A stretch of 64,000 bases of DNA from positions 1-64,000 of the forward strand of contig CAJPFK010000017.1 in the NCBI GenBank assembly GCA_905339275.1. Direction: 5' to 3'. The stretch comes from Methylophilaceae bacterium (GTDB lineage: Bacteria; Pseudomonadota; Gammaproteobacteria; Burkholderiales; Methylophilaceae). The number at the start of each line of letters is the position of its first letter. Within the stretch, counting starts at the first letter, position 1. Below, in pieces: positions 38,769 to 47,142 of this stretch. A program made the position numbers and the translations under genes. Under the pieces are notes generated by a model that worked only from the letters and a program-made list of their open reading frames with translations, was not told the origin of the DNA and searched no databases.

Positions 38769-38904
38769 GTTTTTTCACCTCTGCCGAGAAAGCCGATTGC
38801 ACCCGGCTACGATGTACTTCAGTGGAGGCTAACTTGCCAAGGCAAGTTAAGCGCATGGCGCAGCCGGAGCTAAAGTTCATCGTATAGTTGCGTATCTCAG
38901 CCAT
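38736..38904. repeat. Duplicated nuoD start (33-bp direct repeat)
   Basis: The bases 38736-38768 (first 33 of nuoD, on the minus strand) recur at 38872-38904 with two mismatches. The match weakens but seems to continue for a further 20-30 bases into the nuoD coding region with a small deletion, so the upstream copy looks like a decayed fragment of the nuoD 5' end. The 103 bases between the copies include a perfect 8-bp palindrome arm pair, AACTTGCC/GGCAAGTT (38831-38848). Confidence 0.9.
38761..38904 (-). CDS. 47-codon ORF between nuoC and nuoD
   Basis: The duplicated nuoD start opens a clean frame of 47 codons. Its first 11 residues equal NuoD ([11 protein letters not shown]); the rest ([16 protein letters not shown] and on to AEVKKHG) matches nothing I know. 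The start ATGGCTGA overlaps the nuoC stop, and its own stop lies in the same ATGGCTGA sequence at the true nuoD start. The frame may therefore carry ribosomes from nuoC to nuoD. It may be a mere spacer peptide; I do not claim a function. Confidence 0.4.
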   Translation of the reverse strand: MAEIRNYTMNFSSGCAMRLTCLGKLASTEVHRSRVQSAFSAEVKKHG

Positions 38905-39493
38905 TGTGGAATCCTTCGTCCCTGATCACACGCGGCACATTGTTTCGAGGGTCGATCGTCACCGGCTGGTAAATCACACGCTGTTGCTCGGGGTCGTAAC
39001 GCATCTCGACGTTGCCGATCATCGGGAAATCCTTGCGGAACGGGTGCCCGACGAATCCATAATCCGTCAGCAGGCGCCGCAAGTCAGGGTGCCCTTCGAA
39101 CATGATGCCGAAGAGGTCGAACGCTTCGCGCTCGAACCAGTTGGCAACAGGCCACAGATCAACCACGGTAGGCAGAACCGGAAAGTCTTCCTCCTGGGCG
39201 AATACGCGGAGCCGCACGCGCTGATTCAGGCTGATGGAAAGAAAATGATAAACCACGGCGTAGCGCGAACCCGTCCATGTGCCTTCACCATACTCTGCGT
39301 AATCCACACCGCATAAATCAATCAACTGCTCGAATTTAAGTGCTGGCGCATCGCGCAGGGTCCGGCAGACATCCAGTAGGTCGGTTGCCCTGGCTTCGAT
39401 GGTAATCTCGCCAACATGGCTGACCAGACGGGACAACCTGTCTCCCAGTGCCAGCCTGATTTCTTCGGATAATTTATCTAGACGCGCGCTCAT
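38897..39493 (-). CDS. nuoC: NADH-quinone oxidoreductase subunit C
   Basis: NuoC is the 30-kDa subunit of the peripheral arm. The 198-residue protein contains the signature [20 protein letters not shown] followed by [19 protein letters not shown]. It is not fused to nuoD, as in most betaproteobacteria and unlike Escherichia coli. Its stop overlaps a duplicated copy of the nuoD start, so that 128 bases, not the usual few, separate it from nuoD. Confidence 0.97.
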   Translation of the reverse strand: MSARLDKLSEEIRLALGDRLSRLVSHVGEITIEARATDLLDVCRTLRDAPALKFEQLIDLCGVDYAEYGEGTWTGSRYAVVYHFLSISLNQRVRLRVFAQEEDFPVLPTVVDLWPVANWFEREAFDLFGIMFEGHPDLRRLLTDYGFVGHPFRKDFPMIGNVEMRYDPEQQRVIYQPVTIDPRNNVPRVIRDEGFHNG

Positions 39494-39508
39494 CGGGTTC
39501 TTCTTCAG

Positions 39509-39985
39509 TTATCGCGCAATGGTGTTGGTGCGTTTGATTTTGTTCTGCAACTGGATAATGCCGTAAAGCAGGGCCTCAGCGGTCGGCGGGCAACCGGGAA
39601 CATAGACATCGACCGGCACGATGCGGTCACAGCCGCGCACGACGGAATAAGAGTAATGGTAGTAACCGCCGCCATTCGCACAGGAGCCCATGGAGATCAC
39701 CCAACGCGGCTCCGCCATCTGGTCGTAAACTTTGCGCAGGGCTGGCGCCATCTTGTTCACCAGCGTACCGGCGACGATCATGACGTCGGACTGACGAGGG
39801 CTCGGCCGGAAAACAATGCCGAAACGGTCGAGGTCATAGCGCGAAGCGCCGGCATGCATCATCTCGACCGCGCAACATGCCAGACCGAAAGTCATCGGCC
39901 ACAAGGAGCCTGTGCGCGTGTAATTGATGACCGTATCCAGCGAGGTCGTCACAAAGCCTTTTTCGAGTATGCCTTCGATACTCAT
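39509..39985 (-). CDS. nuoB: NADH-quinone oxidoreductase subunit B
   Basis: NuoB holds the terminal cluster N2, which reduces quinone. The cluster ligands are visible: the adjacent Cys-Cys pair in [20 protein letters not shown], one Cys in [16 protein letters not shown] and one in [17 protein letters not shown] start at the ATG at 39983-39985 ([15 protein letters not shown], 158 residues) because a GAGGGG site stands before it and this is the usual length; a longer frame to 40015 would run into nuoA. Confidence 0.98.
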   Translation of the reverse strand: MSIEGILEKGFVTTSLDTVINYTRTGSLWPMTFGLACCAVEMMHAGASRYDLDRFGIVFRPSPRQSDVMIVAGTLVNKMAPALRKVYDQMAEPRWVISMGSCANGGGYYHYSYSVVRGCDRIVPVDVYVPGCPPTAEALLYGIIQLQNKIKRTNTIAR

Positions 39986-39995
39986 ATTTAGCCCC

Positions 39996-40352
39996 TCATT
40001 CCCATTCCAGCGCACCCTTCATCCACTCGTAAATGAAACCGACGACAAGCACGCCGAGGAATACCATCATGGCAACAAAACCGAATATGCCGATTTCCCG
40101 GATAACGACTGCCCAGGGGAAGAGAAAAGCAATTTCGAGGTCGAATAGAATGAACAGGATAGCGACAAGATAATAGCGCACGTCGAATTTCATGCGCGCA
40201 TCTTCAAAAGCTTCGAAGCCGCATTCGTACGGAGAGTTTTTTTCAACATCAGGACGATTGGGGGAGACCAACTTGCCGAGTACGATGGGGGCAACGCCGA
40301 CAGCGAGACCGACAATGATGAACAACAGTATTGGAAAATAATTTTCCAGCAA
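39996..40352 (-). CDS. nuoA: NADH-quinone oxidoreductase subunit A (TTG start)
   Basis: NuoA is a three-helix membrane subunit next to the quinone site and the first gene of the nuo operon. The product has [20 protein letters not shown] (the conserved Cys loop) and [17 protein letters not shown] with the membrane acidic residues. The frame is open further upstream, but the family begins [11 protein letters not shown]; this corresponds to a TTG at 40350-40352 with a GGGGTT stretch before it, giving 118 residues. No ATG fits. tRNA-Leu lies 69 bases upstream on the same strand. Confidence 0.95.
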   Translation of the reverse strand: MLENYFPILLFIIVGLAVGVAPIVLGKLVSPNRPDVEKNSPYECGFEAFEDARMKFDVRYYLVAILFILFDLEIAFLFPWAVVIREIGIFGFVAMMVFLGVLVVGFIYEWMKGALEWE

Positions 40353-40421
40353 GGTTAACCCCAATTCAGCAGCCCAAACCGGGCAATCGAGAACCCGGCA
40401 AAGCAATAACAACAATTAATC

Positions 40422-40506
40422 TGGTGCCGTCGGAGAGACTCGAACTCTCACGACTTTCGTCACTACCCCCTCAAGATAGCGTGTCTACCAATTCCACCAC
40501 GACGGC
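40422..40506 (-). tRNA. tRNA-Leu (anticodon GAG)
   Basis: The 85-nt minus-strand sequence is a class II tRNA with a long variable arm. The acceptor stem is GCCGTCG/CGACGGC, the anticodon stem CTATC/GGTAG encloses TTGAGGG with anticodon GAG, the variable arm is TGACGAAAGTCG, and the T arm has GTTCGAGTC. The CCA end is encoded. It reads leucine codon CTC/CTT. It sits between secG and nuoA, a conserved betaproteobacterial spot, and is probably processed from the tpiA-secG-nuo transcript. Confidence 0.96.
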
Positions 40507-40540
40507 AAATTACGGGCTCAACACCCAATCTATCTCATTA

Positions 40541-40894
40541 TTATTGCGGCACATCTTTCGCGGTGTTGGCTTCGGATGGCGCCGCATCACCTGTCGCAGC
40601 ATTATCCTGATCAGGTGTTGTAACGGAATTTGTTTGCACTTTGATGACGCTCGAGCCTTGATCGCGATGGCCGGAGATATAGGCCAGGGAAAGACTGGTA
40701 GCAAAAAACAGCACAACACAGATTGCCGTGGTCCGGCTCATGAAATTGGAAGAGCCGCTGACGCCGAACAGGCTGCCCGAAGCTCCGCTGCCGAAAGCAG
40801 CGCCCATGTCCGCACCTTTGCCGTGCTGAAGCAGGACGAGACCAATCACGCCCGCTGCCGCCAGCACATGCACCACCATTACAAAAGTTTCCAT
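40541..40894 (-). CDS. secG: Protein translocase subunit SecG
   Basis: SecG is the small partner of SecY and SecE in the Sec channel. The 117-residue protein has two membrane segments: VMVVHVLAAAGVIGLVLLQH with the conserved GKGADMGAAFGSGASGSLFG loop after it, and TTAICVVLFFATSLSLAYIS. The last 45 residues are a Thr/Asp/Ala-rich hydrophilic tail, a common feature in betaproteobacteria. It lies 22 bases after tpiA. Confidence 0.96.
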   Translation of the reverse strand: METFVMVVHVLAAAGVIGLVLLQHGKGADMGAAFGSGASGSLFGVSGSSNFMSRTTAICVVLFFATSLSLAYISGHRDQGSSVIKVQTNSVTTPDQDNAATGDAAPSEANTAKDVPQ

Positions 40895-40916
40895 AATTCC
40901 TTAATCCCCCGCCAGA

Positions 40917-41717
40917 CTAACCAGCAACAGCACTGGTTTCACAGGCAGTGCGACATATTTCTATAAATTCATCGGGATTTAACGAGCATCGCCCAATCAA
41001 ACCGCCGTCGATATCCGGCATAACGAATAATTGTGACGCATTTGACGGATTTACGCTACCCCCATAGAGGATACGCACCCTTCCTGCGACACTTGCATCA
41101 CGCTCTGCGATCTGCTTGCGAATAAAAACGTGCATGGCTTGCGCCTGCTCCGGCGTCGCCGTTCTGCCCGTGCCTATCGCCCAGGACGGCTCATACGCAA
41201 TCACGGCCCGCAACTGCACCGCCTTTGAAAGCACGTCCATGCCAAGCGTGTTCAGAATGGCAATCATCTGGCTTGCCACCACCGCCTCGGAAACGCCCGC
41301 CTGCCGCTCTTCCAGCGTTTCGCCAACGCAGAAAATCGGTGTGAGGCCCGCCTTCAGGGCCATGCCGAAACTCGCGGCTGCAGTAGTATTGGTCTCATGA
41401 ATGAGAACCCTGCGCTCAGAGTGCCCGATCAAGGCGTAAGTACAGCCGAAATCGGCAAGCATCCTGGCAGAAACCGCACCTGTATAGGCACCATATTCAT
41501 GCTGGCTGACATTCTGCCCGCCCCATGCCACATTCGTTCCCTGCAGCAGGGACTGCGCCTGGGAAAGATAGGGAGCCGGGACGCAGACAGCGAAATCCGC
41601 ATTGTCAAGATCGCGCAAACCGGCTGTCACACTGGTGATCAGGGCTTTATTCTGCGCCAGGCTACCATGCATTTTCCAGTTGCCGACCACCAGCTTACGA
41701 CGCATTTTTTCGCTCAT
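40917..41717 (-). CDS. tpiA: Triosephosphate isomerase
   Basis: TpiA interconverts dihydroxyacetone phosphate and glyceraldehyde 3-phosphate. The 266-residue protein shows all active-site parts: Lys in [10 protein letters not shown], His in [10 protein letters not shown], the catalytic Glu in [20 protein letters not shown] (with the mobile loop) and the phosphate loop [18 protein letters not shown]. An in-frame ATG four codons in (MRRKLVV) is an equally good start. It begins the tpiA-secG-tRNA-Leu-nuo series, 39 bases after recJ. Confidence 0.97.
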   Translation of the reverse strand: MSEKMRRKLVVGNWKMHGSLAQNKALITSVTAGLRDLDNADFAVCVPAPYLSQAQSLLQGTNVAWGGQNVSQHEYGAYTGAVSARMLADFGCTYALIGHSERRVLIHETNTTAAASFGMALKAGLTPIFCVGETLEERQAGVSEAVVASQMIAILNTLGMDVLSKAVQLRAVIAYEPSWAIGTGRTATPEQAQAMHVFIRKQIAERDASVAGRVRILYGGSVNPSNASQLFVMPDIDGGLIGRCSLNPDEFIEICRTACETSAVAG

Positions 41718-41756
41718 ATATTTAGGCCGGATTCTAACTTGCCACGCCCCTCACGG

Positions 41757-43466
41757 TCAACGCGATAAATCTTGCGCAACAGGCTGCCAACTCCTCAGGT
41801 TAAGCTGCAGGGAGAGGCTGCCGTTATATTCATTGCTCTGCAATTCGTAAACCAGCGCTACCGTGGCGGGCAAAAATTCCTGCTGTTGAAAAAAAATGGC
41901 ATCGTATTGCCTTCCGTCCTTGTCCAGGGTAAGTTTAAGGTGACGCTCGCCGACCACGCGCTGGCTGACGACATCAAACACATCGAAGAAGCTGGGGGGA
42001 GGAAAACCCTGGCCCCAGACCTGTTTTTCCAGCAAAACTGCAGTCTGCAATTGCATTGCTTCTCCTGCCAGAGACCCATCGACCTCGATCACCGAGTCTA
42101 GGTCAGCCGGTGCCAGCAACCCGGAAACCACGTTTTCAAACACTTCGCAGAAACGCTCGAAATCGTGTTCGAGAATTGACATGCCAGCCGCCATGGCGTG
42201 CCCGCCGAATTTCTGCAGCAAGCCCGGCTCACGTTTTGCAACCAGGTCCAGCGCATCGCGCAAGTGCAGCGTCCTGATGGAGCGCCCCGATCCCTTGAGC
42301 ACACCATCGCCGGCCCGGGCAAAGGCGATAACGGGACGATGATGCCGCTCCTTGATCCTGGAAGCCAGGATGCCAATCACGCCTTGATGCCAGTCCGGAT
42401 GATACAGGCTCAAGGTATATCGGCCCTCCGGTTCAATATCCTCAAGCGCAATCGTCGCAAGCTCCTGCATGTCCGTTTCGATTGCACGCCTTGCCAGGTT
42501 CAACTCATGCAATTGCTGCGCCATGCGCAAGGCATCGGCTTCATTTTCTGCAAGCAGGCACTCGATGCCGAGCGACATGTCATCCAGCCGCCCGGCCGCA
42601 TTCAGCCGAGGCCCGACGCTGAAGCCAAGATCCTGGGCGATGGCCTTCTCCGCCTTGCGGCCGGACAGGCGCAGCAGGGCATTGATGCCGGGGCACGCCC
42701 TGCCCGCCCGAATGCGGCGCAACCCCTGCTCGACAAGAATGCGGTTGTTGTCATCCAGGCGCACCAGGTCAGCCACTGTACCCAGGGCAACGATATCGAG
42801 CAGTTCGGTTAAATTCGGCTCGGGCCTTTCCTCGAAAGCGCCCCTGGCGCGCAATTGCGCACGCAGAGCGAGCATCGCATAAAAAATCACGCCGACACCG
42901 GCCAGATGCTTGCTGGGGAAATGACATCCATGCTGGTTGGGATTCAGGATGCAGAGGGCCTGCGGAAGCTGGTCCGCGGGCAGATGGTGATCGGTAATCA
43001 ATACCGCGATGCCGAGCATATTAGCCGCATCGACGCCCTCGACACTGGCAATGCCGTTATCTACAGTGACGATGATATCAGGCTGGCGCTCTGCAGCCAG
43101 TTTCACGATTTCAGGAGTCAGGCCATAGCCGTATTCAAAACGGTTGGGCACAAGGTAATCGACTATCGCACCCATGCTTCTTAACCCGCGTACGGCGACG
43201 GCAGTGGCAGTCGCGCCATCGGCATCGTAGTCGCCTATCACCAGAAAGCGCTTACGCTCGGCGATGGCGTCGGCCATGATCGCGGCCATTCGCTGGTTAT
43301 TGGTCAGACGCTCAGGCGGAATCAGTCCTGCAAGCGATGACTCGAGCTGGCTGGCTGAGATAATTCCGCGCGCTGCCAATATCCTCGCCAGCGCAGGCTG
43401 TATTCCATCCGCGGCCAATTCAGCCGCAATAGAGGGGTCAAACGAACGTTCAACAATCACCGGCAT
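41757..43466 (-). CDS. recJ: Single-strand DNA 5'-3' exonuclease RecJ
   Basis: RecJ degrades single-stranded DNA 5' to 3' in recombination and mismatch repair. The 569-residue protein has the DHH-family motifs: FLVIGDYDADGATATAVAVR, VTVDNGIAS, VLITDHHLPADQL, GVIFYAML and the DHHA1-domain motif KFGGHAMAAGMSI near the C-terminus, followed by the OB-like domain. Length is usual. It ends 39 bases before tpiA and starts 6 bases after the RpfE-like gene, so it is probably co-transcribed with both. Confidence 0.97.
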   Translation of the reverse strand: MPVIVERSFDPSIAAELAADGIQPALARILAARGIISASQLESSLAGLIPPERLTNNQRMAAIMADAIAERKRFLVIGDYDADGATATAVAVRGLRSMGAIVDYLVPNRFEYGYGLTPEIVKLAAERQPDIIVTVDNGIASVEGVDAANMLGIAVLITDHHLPADQLPQALCILNPNQHGCHFPSKHLAGVGVIFYAMLALRAQLRARGAFEERPEPNLTELLDIVALGTVADLVRLDDNNRILVEQGLRRIRAGRACPGINALLRLSGRKAEKAIAQDLGFSVGPRLNAAGRLDDMSLGIECLLAENEADALRMAQQLHELNLARRAIETDMQELATIALEDIEPEGRYTLSLYHPDWHQGVIGILASRIKERHHRPVIAFARAGDGVLKGSGRSIRTLHLRDALDLVAKREPGLLQKFGGHAMAAGMSILEHDFERFCEVFENVVSGLLAPADLDSVIEVDGSLAGEAMQLQTAVLLEKQVWGQGFPPPSFFDVFDVVSQRVVGERHLKLTLDKDGRQYDAIFFQQQEFLPATVALVYELQSNEYNGSLSLQLNLRSWQPVAQDLSR

Positions 43467-43472
43467 GCGTCA

Positions 43473-44447
43473 TCACACAAAGTATTCAATAACAGGCCTG
43501 GTCTTGCGCCAGAATTTCCACAAATCAACCGGCTTCACGAGACACGTCCGGACCCCGCCCGCTGCCCCGAGAGACAGGCGGATGCTCGAAGCCTCCCCGG
43601 TTTTGATCATTTTCATCGCAAATGACAGCCATGACCGGACGGCACCGTCTGCGGGATCGAGGTACAGCCATGCGTCGTTGACCGCATGCAAGCCTGCCGG
43701 CGACTCTGGCAAGGGTTTGCATGCGTGTCCGGCAAGGCTCGCCACTCCGCTGGCTAATGGAAAATTGCCATAGATGTCTATTTTCTCAGCGTCCGTGGTT
43801 TCCGGCAACTTACCTGCGCCATGGAACCAGAGACTGTTCAACGGTGTTTCTCCGCGGCTTTCACGCGCATGATTGACCGGATGCCGGAAAAGCAGCATCT
43901 GAATCTCATTGGTCAACTGATTCCACTTTGCCGCATCCGGCCCCCGGGCCAAGTAGGGGCCGATATTCCTTCCGGCGACGAGTTCCGGGTGATGGGTGAC
44001 AATGCCCGCAGGATCGCCATGCGTCAGGTACCAGCGCCCGGAAGTTCCCATGAAAAAATGCAATCCATCTACGGCAAAATGCTGATTAAGCGCCTCGATA
44101 ATTGCCCCGGCCTCCCCGGCTTCGACTTCCAATGGGACAGGCACATCCAGTGAAAACGAATCCCGCTGCAAGATCAGATGCACGGGATCTGCAAACATGC
44201 ACCAGCGATTGTCCTGAAAAGACTGTTCTCCGGCGGAAGGCTCTCCCAGCAAGGAAATTGCCGCAAGCGGAAAATCGCTGTCCCCGGCTAGCGTCTTGAC
44301 GCCCAGTTCGGTACAGAAAAAAGTATCCAACTGGATTGGGCGCCATTCGGTTCGTCCCGCGGCCAGCAGTTTCTCCAGCTCAGGCGAGGCAAACGGAGTC
44401 TGACGGTGTAGTGCAAATGAAAACGGGATAAAAAAATGAAGTCTCAC
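43473..44447 (-). CDS. RpfE-type protein (function unclear)
   Basis: The 324-residue protein resembles the 'regulatory protein RpfE' family named after the Xanthomonas rpf cluster; distant likeness to 2,3-bisphosphoglycerate-independent phosphoglycerate mutases has been noted for the group. Visible blocks are MRLHFFIPFSFALHR at the N-terminus, RWCMFADPVHLILQRDSFSL, LFRHPVNHARESRGETPLNS and LWFHGAGKLP. No signal peptide or membrane segment. The start is GTG without a clear ribosome site. It sits directly before recJ, as in other betaproteobacteria. No role is established that I can state with certainty. Confidence 0.75.
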   Translation of the reverse strand: MRLHFFIPFSFALHRQTPFASPELEKLLAAGRTEWRPIQLDTFFCTELGVKTLAGDSDFPLAAISLLGEPSAGEQSFQDNRWCMFADPVHLILQRDSFSLDVPVPLEVEAGEAGAIIEALNQHFAVDGLHFFMGTSGRWYLTHGDPAGIVTHHPELVAGRNIGPYLARGPDAAKWNQLTNEIQMLLFRHPVNHARESRGETPLNSLWFHGAGKLPETTDAEKIDIYGNFPLASGVASLAGHACKPLPESPAGLHAVNDAWLYLDPADGAVRSWLSFAMKMIKTGEASSIRLSLGAAGGVRTCLVKPVDLWKFWRKTRPVIEYFV

Positions 44448-44461
44448 ACAAGGGTTCTAAT

Positions 44462-44491
44462 CTGAAGATGGACTGAATATACCATCTTCAG
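44462..44491. terminator. Hairpin between dgc and RpfE-type gene
   Basis: A perfect 10-bp stem CTGAAGATGG/CCATCTTCAG (44462-44471 with 44482-44491, loop of 10) lies in the 54-base gap after the diguanylate cyclase gene. No T run follows, so termination is uncertain; it may separate the two genes or protect the 3' end. Confidence 0.5.
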
Positions 44492-44501
44492 GACAGCATG
44501 G

Positions 44502-46274
44502 TCAGGCTCCTATGACCCGGTTCCGTCCAGTGTGCTTGGCTTTGTAGAGCGCCTTGTCCGCGCGCATGACCACCACGTCGGGGATCTCGCCGGGTTTGCG
44601 CTGGGAAACGCCGGCGCTGAATGTAATCAGAAGACGGTCATTTTGATGCAGGAAGAGATGCTTGGTCAGTTCGCGCTGAACCCTGGTCAGCACTTGCACG
44701 CCTTCGTCCACCGTCGTCTCCGGCAGGATAATCAGGAATTCTTCCCCGCCATACCGGGCAATCAGGTCAGAGGGACGCAAGGCTGTCGTAGCAACATCCA
44801 CCAGGTGGACGATAGCCTCGTCGCCGGCATCGTGCCCAAGGCTATCATTGATATTCTTGAAATGATCGATGTCCAGCAAAGCGACACACACCGGCTTGCC
44901 GGTACGTTCGGAGCGGGAGAATTCGCGGTCGAGGGCATCATCCACGCCGCGCCTGTTCAGTATGCCGGTCAGAAAATCCTTGCACGCCAGTTCGCTTGCC
45001 TGATCCAGTTCCAGCGAAAGGCGGTCGATCAGCAAATCGGCAGCGATGACTTTTTCGTGCGATTCCTTCAATTCCTCAAACGTCCTCAGTGCATCCCCCT
45101 GGAGCTGCTGCATATCCTGGCGCAGGTTTTCCAATATGGCATTCAGTTCAAGAATATCCTGGGTTTCCTCTATCCATTGTTGATACTGCTGAATCTTTTC
45201 ATGATGCTCCCCTGCGTTGGAGGCGATGGTACCAAGCAACTCTATGCAGCTCACCGCCATCTGCTTAAGCGCCTGCTTGGCCTCCTGCAGACTGCGCTTA
45301 AGCGCGCCCTGCTTGCTCAGCAGACCTGCCAGCCTGGTTTCTATATCCTGCAAGGTCTCGAGATCGAGTGGCTTTTCGACCAGCTCCTGCACCATGAGTA
45401 TCTGGCCATGCAGCCACTGGTCCCCATTTGCAAGCTCTCCCATATTTTCAATCAGCAAACGGAACAGCTTGAGCAAGGACTGATTGAATTTGGTCTGGAC
45501 GGAAGTATTTGCCTCCAGTTTGCGCCAGTAGGACTTGAACGCCACGCCAAGCTTTTCGACCTCCGCGCCGGTCGTCGCCGAGCGCGCCTGCGCCAGCAGC
45601 AACTGCGTCTTTCTCGTCAGCTCCGGCACGGTCTTGAATTGCGAAAGCAAACCAAGCTCCAGAGCTTCTATAAGCAGATCCCGCCATAGAATCGCCACCC
45701 TGCCAGCCGTAGCGTCTGCATGCTCAGGCGCATCGCTTACCGGCACATTTGCCAGATGATGGCCATTGCCATTACGCCAGCTTACCGTAAGTTCATGGAC
45801 TTTACGCAACATGGTTTCCGGGTCACTATCGAATTCCATCAGCAGATGTTCCAGTGACTCCGCTTTTTTCGCCACGCCTGAATTTTTGGCATCTATCTCA
45901 AAATGCTTGAGCAAGTCACGCAATACATTTCCCCAGCTCATGGACGTGCCATCGCTGGTCATATCGGGAAGCAACTGCCTTAACGTCGCCTCAACCTCTT
46001 TCCAGTCCTGCGTCTCCAGCGCCATTTGAAACGCCTTGGCAAGATTGAGGTATTTAGCGCGTGCCTTTCCCGCATCCTTCAGAATGCTGTCGACAGCTTT
46101 GCTCAGCCCGATGAATTCGGTATTTCGCGAGCGCACTCCGGCTATATCATCGTATACCTTGCGAAAATTATCCGGGGTCGGAGGCACCTTGCTGTATGCC
46201 AGCTGTTTCAAGGCAAGCCGTGCAATATCGATAGGTATACTCGGTTTTTCTTCCATTCTTGAATCCACATGCAT
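44502..46274 (-). CDS. Diguanylate cyclase (GGDEF protein)
   Basis: The 590-residue protein should make cyclic di-GMP. The GGDEF domain occupies about residues 425-590: DFLTGILNRRGVDDAL, ALLDIDHFKNINDSLGHDAG, and the active-site loop ARYGGEEFLIILPE. The inhibitory I-site RxxD is present (Arg-Pro-Ser-Asp, five residues before GGEEF). The first 420 residues are helical, without membrane segments, and include a likely coiled coil; they begin with IDIARLALKQLAYSKVPPTP, a block I have seen in other cytoplasmic GGDEF proteins. The start may instead be the ATG at 46256. A sigma-28-like sequence lies upstream. Confidence 0.92.
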   Translation of the reverse strand: MHVDSRMEEKPSIPIDIARLALKQLAYSKVPPTPDNFRKVYDDIAGVRSRNTEFIGLSKAVDSILKDAGKARAKYLNLAKAFQMALETQDWKEVEATLRQLLPDMTSDGTSMSWGNVLRDLLKHFEIDAKNSGVAKKAESLEHLLMEFDSDPETMLRKVHELTVSWRNGNGHHLANVPVSDAPEHADATAGRVAILWRDLLIEALELGLLSQFKTVPELTRKTQLLLAQARSATTGAEVEKLGVAFKSYWRKLEANTSVQTKFNQSLLKLFRLLIENMGELANGDQWLHGQILMVQELVEKPLDLETLQDIETRLAGLLSKQGALKRSLQEAKQALKQMAVSCIELLGTIASNAGEHHEKIQQYQQWIEETQDILELNAILENLRQDMQQLQGDALRTFEELKESHEKVIAADLLIDRLSLELDQASELACKDFLTGILNRRGVDDALDREFSRSERTGKPVCVALLDIDHFKNINDSLGHDAGDEAIVHLVDVATTALRPSDLIARYGGEEFLIILPETTVDEGVQVLTRVQRELTKHLFLHQNDRLLITFSAGVSQRKPGEIPDVVVMRADKALYKAKHTGRNRVIGA

Positions 46275-46295
46275 GTTTTATGATGTACAGCTAGC

Positions 46296-46323
46296 TTTAC
46301 GTCATTTTCAGGCAGATACTTTA
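46296..46323 (-). promoter_or_regulatory. Sigma-28-like sequence before dgc
   Basis: On the minus strand TAAAGTAT (46316-46323) and GACGTAAA (46296-46303) resemble the two FliA elements, but the spacer is 12 bases, one more than at flgM and flgK here. The -10 part resembles the flgM one (GCCGTAAA). It lies about 22 bases before the dgc ATG. Treat as possible only. Confidence 0.3.
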
Positions 46324-46478
46324 CCTGAAAGTGCCTGATATTTAAGGCAGGAAGAAGACTGGAATGCAACTTCAGTTTCGAATTGAAGTGTTTTTTCCAT
46401 ATTTTCATCAAACTGTCACTTTTTTTGTATCCATATGCTCGCTAACATTAAGCATTGGTAGAAAGTTAACATCGAAGA

Positions 46479-46934
46479 ATGAACCTGATTTTATGGCGTC
46501 ACGCCGAAGCGGAAAACACCAGCCCGGATATGGACCGGGGGCTGACAGCCAAGGGAAAGAACCAGGCGTTAAGAATGGCAGCATGGCTCAAACCGCAACT
46601 GCCTGAGAACACCAGTATTCTGGTAAGCCCTGCCGCCCGCGCCCAGCAGACGGCCAAGGCATTGAATCTCCCGTTCACTACACTTGATGTGCTGGCACCC
46701 GGCGCCACGGCGGAGCAGGTTTTATTGGCAGCTAATTGGCCGGACAACCAGAACACAGTGGTCATTGTCGGACACCAGCCAACGCTGGGGGTCGCTGCAG
46801 CGCTTGCGCTCTCGGGAAAAACACAGTACTGGAGCGTTAAAAAAGGCGCTATCTGGTGGATTTCGAGCCGCGTCCGTGACGCGGGACAACAAACAGTGCT
46901 GCGAGCTGTCATGTCGCCGGATTTACTGGAATAA
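46479..46934 (+). CDS. sixA: Phosphohistidine phosphatase SixA
   Basis: SixA removes phosphate from phosphohistidine, known for the ArcB HPt domain and for the nitrogen phosphotransferase system. The 151-residue protein is a minimal histidine phosphatase: the nucleophile His8 in LILWRHAEAE, SPAARAQQTAKAL (second Arg), and the second catalytic His in VVIVGHQPTLGVAAALAL. Length matches SixA. It is divergent from the GGDEF gene and lies upstream of the ParA/CYTH-CHAD pair on the same strand, 208 bases away. Confidence 0.92.
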   Translation: MNLILWRHAEAENTSPDMDRGLTAKGKNQALRMAAWLKPQLPENTSILVSPAARAQQTAKALNLPFTTLDVLAPGATAEQVLLAANWPDNQNTVVIVGHQPTLGVAAALALSGKTQYWSVKKGAIWWISSRVRDAGQQTVLRAVMSPDLLE

Positions 46935-46947
46935 AACAAACTTGATG

Positions 46948-47107
46948 AACCTCTGTTTAAATGAGCGGGCGGGAGGATGAAGTACACCCGGAAGAGTCCG
47001 TCAATATCTCGCCGTTAACCAGGCGTAGCGGCTGAAACCACCTGCCGCGTGATAGGTGAACACCGCGCAACGCAGGAAGTCGGCCGCGTTGCCACTGAAC
47101 AGAGGTT
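46948..47107. repeat. Distant inverted repeat in sixA-parA gap
   Basis: A 10-bp perfect inverted repeat, AACCTCTGTT (46948-46957) and AACAGAGGTT (47098-47107), bounds about 160 bases of non-coding DNA between sixA and the ParA gene. No target-site duplication or transposase is visible. It could be the ends of a small dead element or chance. Confidence 0.35.
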
Positions 47108-47142
47108 TCTTAAAACAACTGGCTGCAAACTGGAGAAGTATT

